From positions 1 to 6,580 of the forward strand of contig JAFROU010000055.1 in NCBI GenBank assembly GCA_017429465.1: a stretch of 6,580 bases of DNA. Direction: 5' to 3'. Origin of the DNA: Candidatus Saccharimonadota bacterium. GTDB lineage: Bacteria > Patescibacteria > Saccharimonadia > Saccharimonadales > Nanosyncoccaceae. A model generated the notes under the pieces. It had not been told where the DNA came from, ran no database searches, and was given only the letters and a program-made list of their open reading frames with translations. Of the stretch, positions 5,192 through 6,580 are shown one piece after another. Position 1 is the first letter of the stretch; each line of letters begins with the position of its first letter. A program made the translations under genes and the position numbers.

Positions 5192-5220
5192 ATTATACAT
5201 TATTACTTTAAAAAAGTAAA
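5192..5220 (-). promoter_or_regulatory. Promoter of rplA
   Basis: On the minus strand -35 TTTACT (5220-5215), a 17-base spacer and -10 TATAAT (5197-5192). This is the best-spaced two-part promoter in the window. The -35 overlaps the end of the cdsA terminator stem. Transcription would start near 5185, giving a leader of about 57 bases that holds a small GGGT/ACCC hairpin (5153-5163). Confidence 0.75.
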
Positions 5221-5242
5221 GGGTCGCCGAGTGGCGACCCTT
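5208..5242 (-). terminator. Rho-independent terminator of cdsA
   Basis: A 10-bp stem AAGGGTCGCC/GGCGACCCTT (5242-5233 with 5228-5219) with loop ACTC is followed on the minus strand by TACTTTTTT. The stem begins within the cdsA stop codon (5243-5241). It is the most stable hairpin in the window. Confidence 0.9.
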
Positions 5243-5933
5243 AACGGGTGATGAGTGATAAAAGAAGCATGCATGAACTGGCAAAAGCCATGGAGTCTAG
5301 TCGATCTAGGAAGCCACCGTGGCCATCTTTTCCGCCCATAAAGAAATTGCAAAGACAAATAACTACTTTATTACTGGTTTCTTCACAAGAATCTTTGACG
5401 TAAAATAGTCGTTTGGTATAACTCTCCAGAGCGTCGCCGATGACGGCGAAAGGACTACATAGTAAGTAGAGCCAGTCCGATTTGGCGTGCGGAAAAGACA
5501 CCAAAATAGTGCTAACTACTAGAGAAGCTAAAGCGACTCCTCCCAGAATCCCCTCCCAAGATTTAGAAGGTGAAACTTTGGGGAATGGACGCTTTTTAAT
5601 GATTTTGCCACCGATGGCATGCCCAATGAAATAGGCGCCGGCATCGGTGACAACTACTCCAGCAATCAGCAATACAATGTTAAAGGTTTTGGCAAATACC
5701 ATGTAAAAAGCGCTGATAAAAAGCAGTAGAAATTCAAGGCCCGAAATATTAATATGCTTTAGCGCGTAGAGTTTGCCGTCAATTATGCAAAGCAATTCGT
5801 GCCACGCTAGACCACAGAAAATGGCATAAGCAATCCGGAAAGGTAACCCGCCATATATGATCAAGCCAAGAATCGTAGTGAGAGCGAGTATAATGCTTGC
5901 TCGGACTCTTGCTTGGAGTTTCAATCGCGCCAC
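5241..5933 (-). CDS. cdsA: Phosphatidate cytidylyltransferase (CDP-diacylglycerol synthase)
   Basis: A membrane enzyme that makes CDP-diacylglycerol from CTP and phosphatidic acid, the branch point of phospholipid synthesis. It is hydrophobic throughout with several membrane segments (about 12-28, 33-50, 62-80, 84-104, 129-147, 217-228). Family motifs: TDAGAYFIG (96-104), SPSKSWEG (121-128), IGDALES (165-171), KR (174-175), KD (180-181) and HGGFLDRLD (205-213). In the canonical signature seven residues separate KD from HGG; here there are 23, an extra 16 or so including C193, C195 and a second KD. At 230 residues or less it is shorter than most. The start is uncertain. GTG 5933 is the outermost candidate, but AAGGGGGTG (5939-5931) is a near-complete Shine-Dalgarno set 6 bases before a TTG at 5924, which may be the true start. 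It lies between rplK and rplA with its own promoter and terminator. Identity is strong. Confidence 0.92.
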   Translation of the reverse strand: MARLKLQARVRASIILALTTILGLIIYGGLPFRIAYAIFCGLAWHELLCIIDGKLYALKHINISGLEFLLLFISAFYMVFAKTFNIVLLIAGVVVTDAGAYFIGHAIGGKIIKKRPFPKVSPSKSWEGILGGVALASLVVSTILVSFPHAKSDWLYLLCSPFAVIGDALESYTKRLFYVKDSCEETSNKVVICLCNFFMGGKDGHGGFLDRLDSMAFASSCMLLLSLITR

Positions 5934-5969
5934 CCCCTTTTTAAAGAACTGTACTCATCACCTTTTTAT

Positions 5970-5997
5970 ATTATAGCACGTTTTTCGTAAAAATCAA
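5970..5997 (-). promoter_or_regulatory. Extended -10 promoter of cdsA
   Basis: On the minus strand TTGATT (5997-5992), a 16-base spacer and TGCTATAAT with -10 at 5975-5970. The nine-base extended -10 is identical to that of dnaX. Transcription would start near 5963, giving a leader of about 30-38 bases. Confidence 0.78.
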
Positions 5998-6003
5998 TGG
6001 CAC

Positions 6004-6037
6004 AAAAAATAAGCGGCTTCGGACCGCTTACTTTTTT
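6004..6037. terminator. Rho-independent terminator of rplK
   Basis: The stem TAAGCGG/CCGCTTA (6010-6016 with 6024-6030) has a 7-base loop and, on the minus strand, a T6 run (6009-6004). It begins 14 bases past the rplK stop. T6 also follows on the plus strand (6032-6037), so it could act in both directions, although no plus-strand gene reads into it here. Confidence 0.87.
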
Positions 6038-6044
6038 AACGCGA

Positions 6045-6470
6045 TTAATCGGTGACTTCTACGCCCATTGAGCGAGCAGTACCGGCAACAACTTTGACGG
6101 CGCCTTCGAGGTCAACTGCATTGAGTTGATCCATCTTGGCTTTGGCGATTTCTTCGAGCTGTGCACGAGAGATTTTACCAACTTTGTCAACGTTTGGTTT
6201 CCCTGAACCTTTGTCGATCTTGATAGCTTCGCGGATGAGATCATCTACTGGCTGACCAAGACATTTCCAATCAAAGGTGCGATCTTCATAAACTTGAATG
6301 TGAACAATCACATTTTTGCCCATGAATTCTTTGGTCTTTTCATTAAACGGATTAATAAAATCCATCATGTTAAGGCCCCACTGACCAAGGGTTGAACCCA
6401 CTGGAGGACCAGCGGTGGCTTTACCACCAGGGATACGCAACTTTAGGTTGCCAATGACTTTTTTTGCCAT
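6045..6470 (-). CDS. rplK: 50S ribosomal protein L11
   Basis: L11 sits at the GTPase-associated centre of 23S rRNA, where it contacts elongation factors, RelA-type stringent factors and thiostrepton. It has 141 residues, the standard length. The N-terminal domain has LRIPGGKATAGPPVGSTLGQWGLNMMDF (11-38) with the Pro-Pro pair at 22-23. The C-terminal rRNA-binding domain has VGKISRAQLEEIAKAKMDQLNAVDLEGAVKVVAGTARSMGV. The usual TPPA region that joins the two domains reads LGQPVDD (71-77), a local divergence. The ATG at 6470 has AGGA (6483-6480) 9 bases upstream. It follows nusG by 74 bases, the common bacterial order, but cdsA rather than rplA comes next. It has its own promoter and terminator. 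Identity is certain. Confidence 0.98.
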   Translation of the reverse strand: MAKKVIGNLKLRIPGGKATAGPPVGSTLGQWGLNMMDFINPFNEKTKEFMGKNVIVHIQVYEDRTFDWKCLGQPVDDLIREAIKIDKGSGKPNVDKVGKISRAQLEEIAKAKMDQLNAVDLEGAVKVVAGTARSMGVEVTD

Positions 6471-6494
6471 AATTAATTTTCCTTTACTCCTATA

Positions 6495-6521
6495 GAGCGC
6501 GTAACGCTCATTATTATATCA
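6495..6521 (-). promoter_or_regulatory. Extended -10 promoter of rplK with a hairpin at the 5' end of the mRNA
   Basis: TGATATAAT on the minus strand, -10 at 6518-6513, with only a weak -35 (TTTATT, 6541-6536). The predicted start, around 6505-6507, falls at the edge of a 5-bp hairpin GAGCG/CGCTC (6509-6505 with 6499-6495), which might stabilise the mRNA or be coincidental. Confidence 0.65.
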
Positions 6522-6544
6522 CTTTTTCTGTTAAAAATAAATAC

Positions 6545-6580
6545 TTATTGGATTTGCTTAACTTGTAAAGCGTCAAGTTC
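6545..6580 (-). CDS. nusG: Transcription termination/antitermination protein NusG, last 11 residues (runs off the right edge)
   Basis: The open frame reads ELDALQVKQIQ and then TAA (6547-6545). It matches the usual end of the NusG KOW domain, of the form VELDFxQVEKI. NusG binds RNA polymerase and couples transcription with translation or with Rho. Its place just upstream of rplK is the classical bacterial order, which supports the call. Only 12 codons including the stop are visible, so the assignment rests on this short match plus context. No terminator separates it from rplK, so read-through into rplK is possible. Confidence 0.7.
   Translation of the reverse strand, partial: ELDALQVKQIQ

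Noticed and set aside
4763..5251. 162-codon plus-strand frame rich in Phe and Gly opposite rplA.
   Set aside because: This is the antisense shadow of the Lys/Glu/Ala-rich L1 extension; Lys codons read as Phe on the other strand.

Overview
This window reads as bacterial chromosome carrying core information-processing genes. It is densely packed, with small intergenic gaps and no sign of mobile DNA, CRISPR, phage or accessory genes. The gene content, the compact single-gene transcription units and the divergent core proteins (an L1 with a long charged N-terminal extension, a DnaX without its zinc module, a CdsA with an enlarged signature loop) point to a reduced-genome lineage of the Candidate Phyla Radiation. 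My best guess is Candidatus Saccharibacteria (TM7). This is an inference from protein character and gene order, not from a database match. TGA acts as a normal stop: dnaX ends in TGA inside the dnaB start region. That argues against the UGA=Gly code of Gracilibacteria and Absconditabacteria.

Layout from the right edge, following the minus strand: the last codons of nusG (6545-6580); rplK (L11); cdsA (CDP-diacylglycerol synthase); rplA (L1); then the only plus-strand gene, rlmH (3727-4158), convergent with rplA and divergent from rplJ; rplJ-rplL (L10 and L7/L12, the ribosomal stalk); an uncharacterised 172-residue protein with a coiled coil and a duplicated beta module; dnaX (clamp-loader gamma/tau); and the 5' part of dnaB (replicative helicase), whose start overlaps the dnaX end by 20 bases.

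How it works together: the window joins ribosomal stalk and L1-stalk proteins, a 23S rRNA methyltransferase acting near the decoding region, one phospholipid-synthesis enzyme and two replisome partners. Almost every gene has its own promoter, with a perfect TATAAT that usually carries an upstream TGn, and its own rho-independent terminator. The classical rplK-rplA and rplJL-rpoBC clusters are therefore broken up. Two regulatory regions stand out. The first is a palindromic divergent promoter (TATAATTATA with mirrored TGn extensions) that serves rlmH and rplJ at once. The second is the rplJ leader, which carries the hallmark sequences of the L10(L12)4-binding leader RNA and a strand that can pair either with the 5' end of the leader or beside the rplJ ribosome-binding site. 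dnaX appears to be transcribed as a leaderless mRNA.

No tRNA, rRNA, insertion sequence or attachment site is visible. The longest gene-free stretch is about 200 bases (2421-2626), and it is accounted for by a terminator and a promoter. I see no wholly new multi-gene system here. The interest lies in the regulation and in lineage-specific changes to universal proteins.
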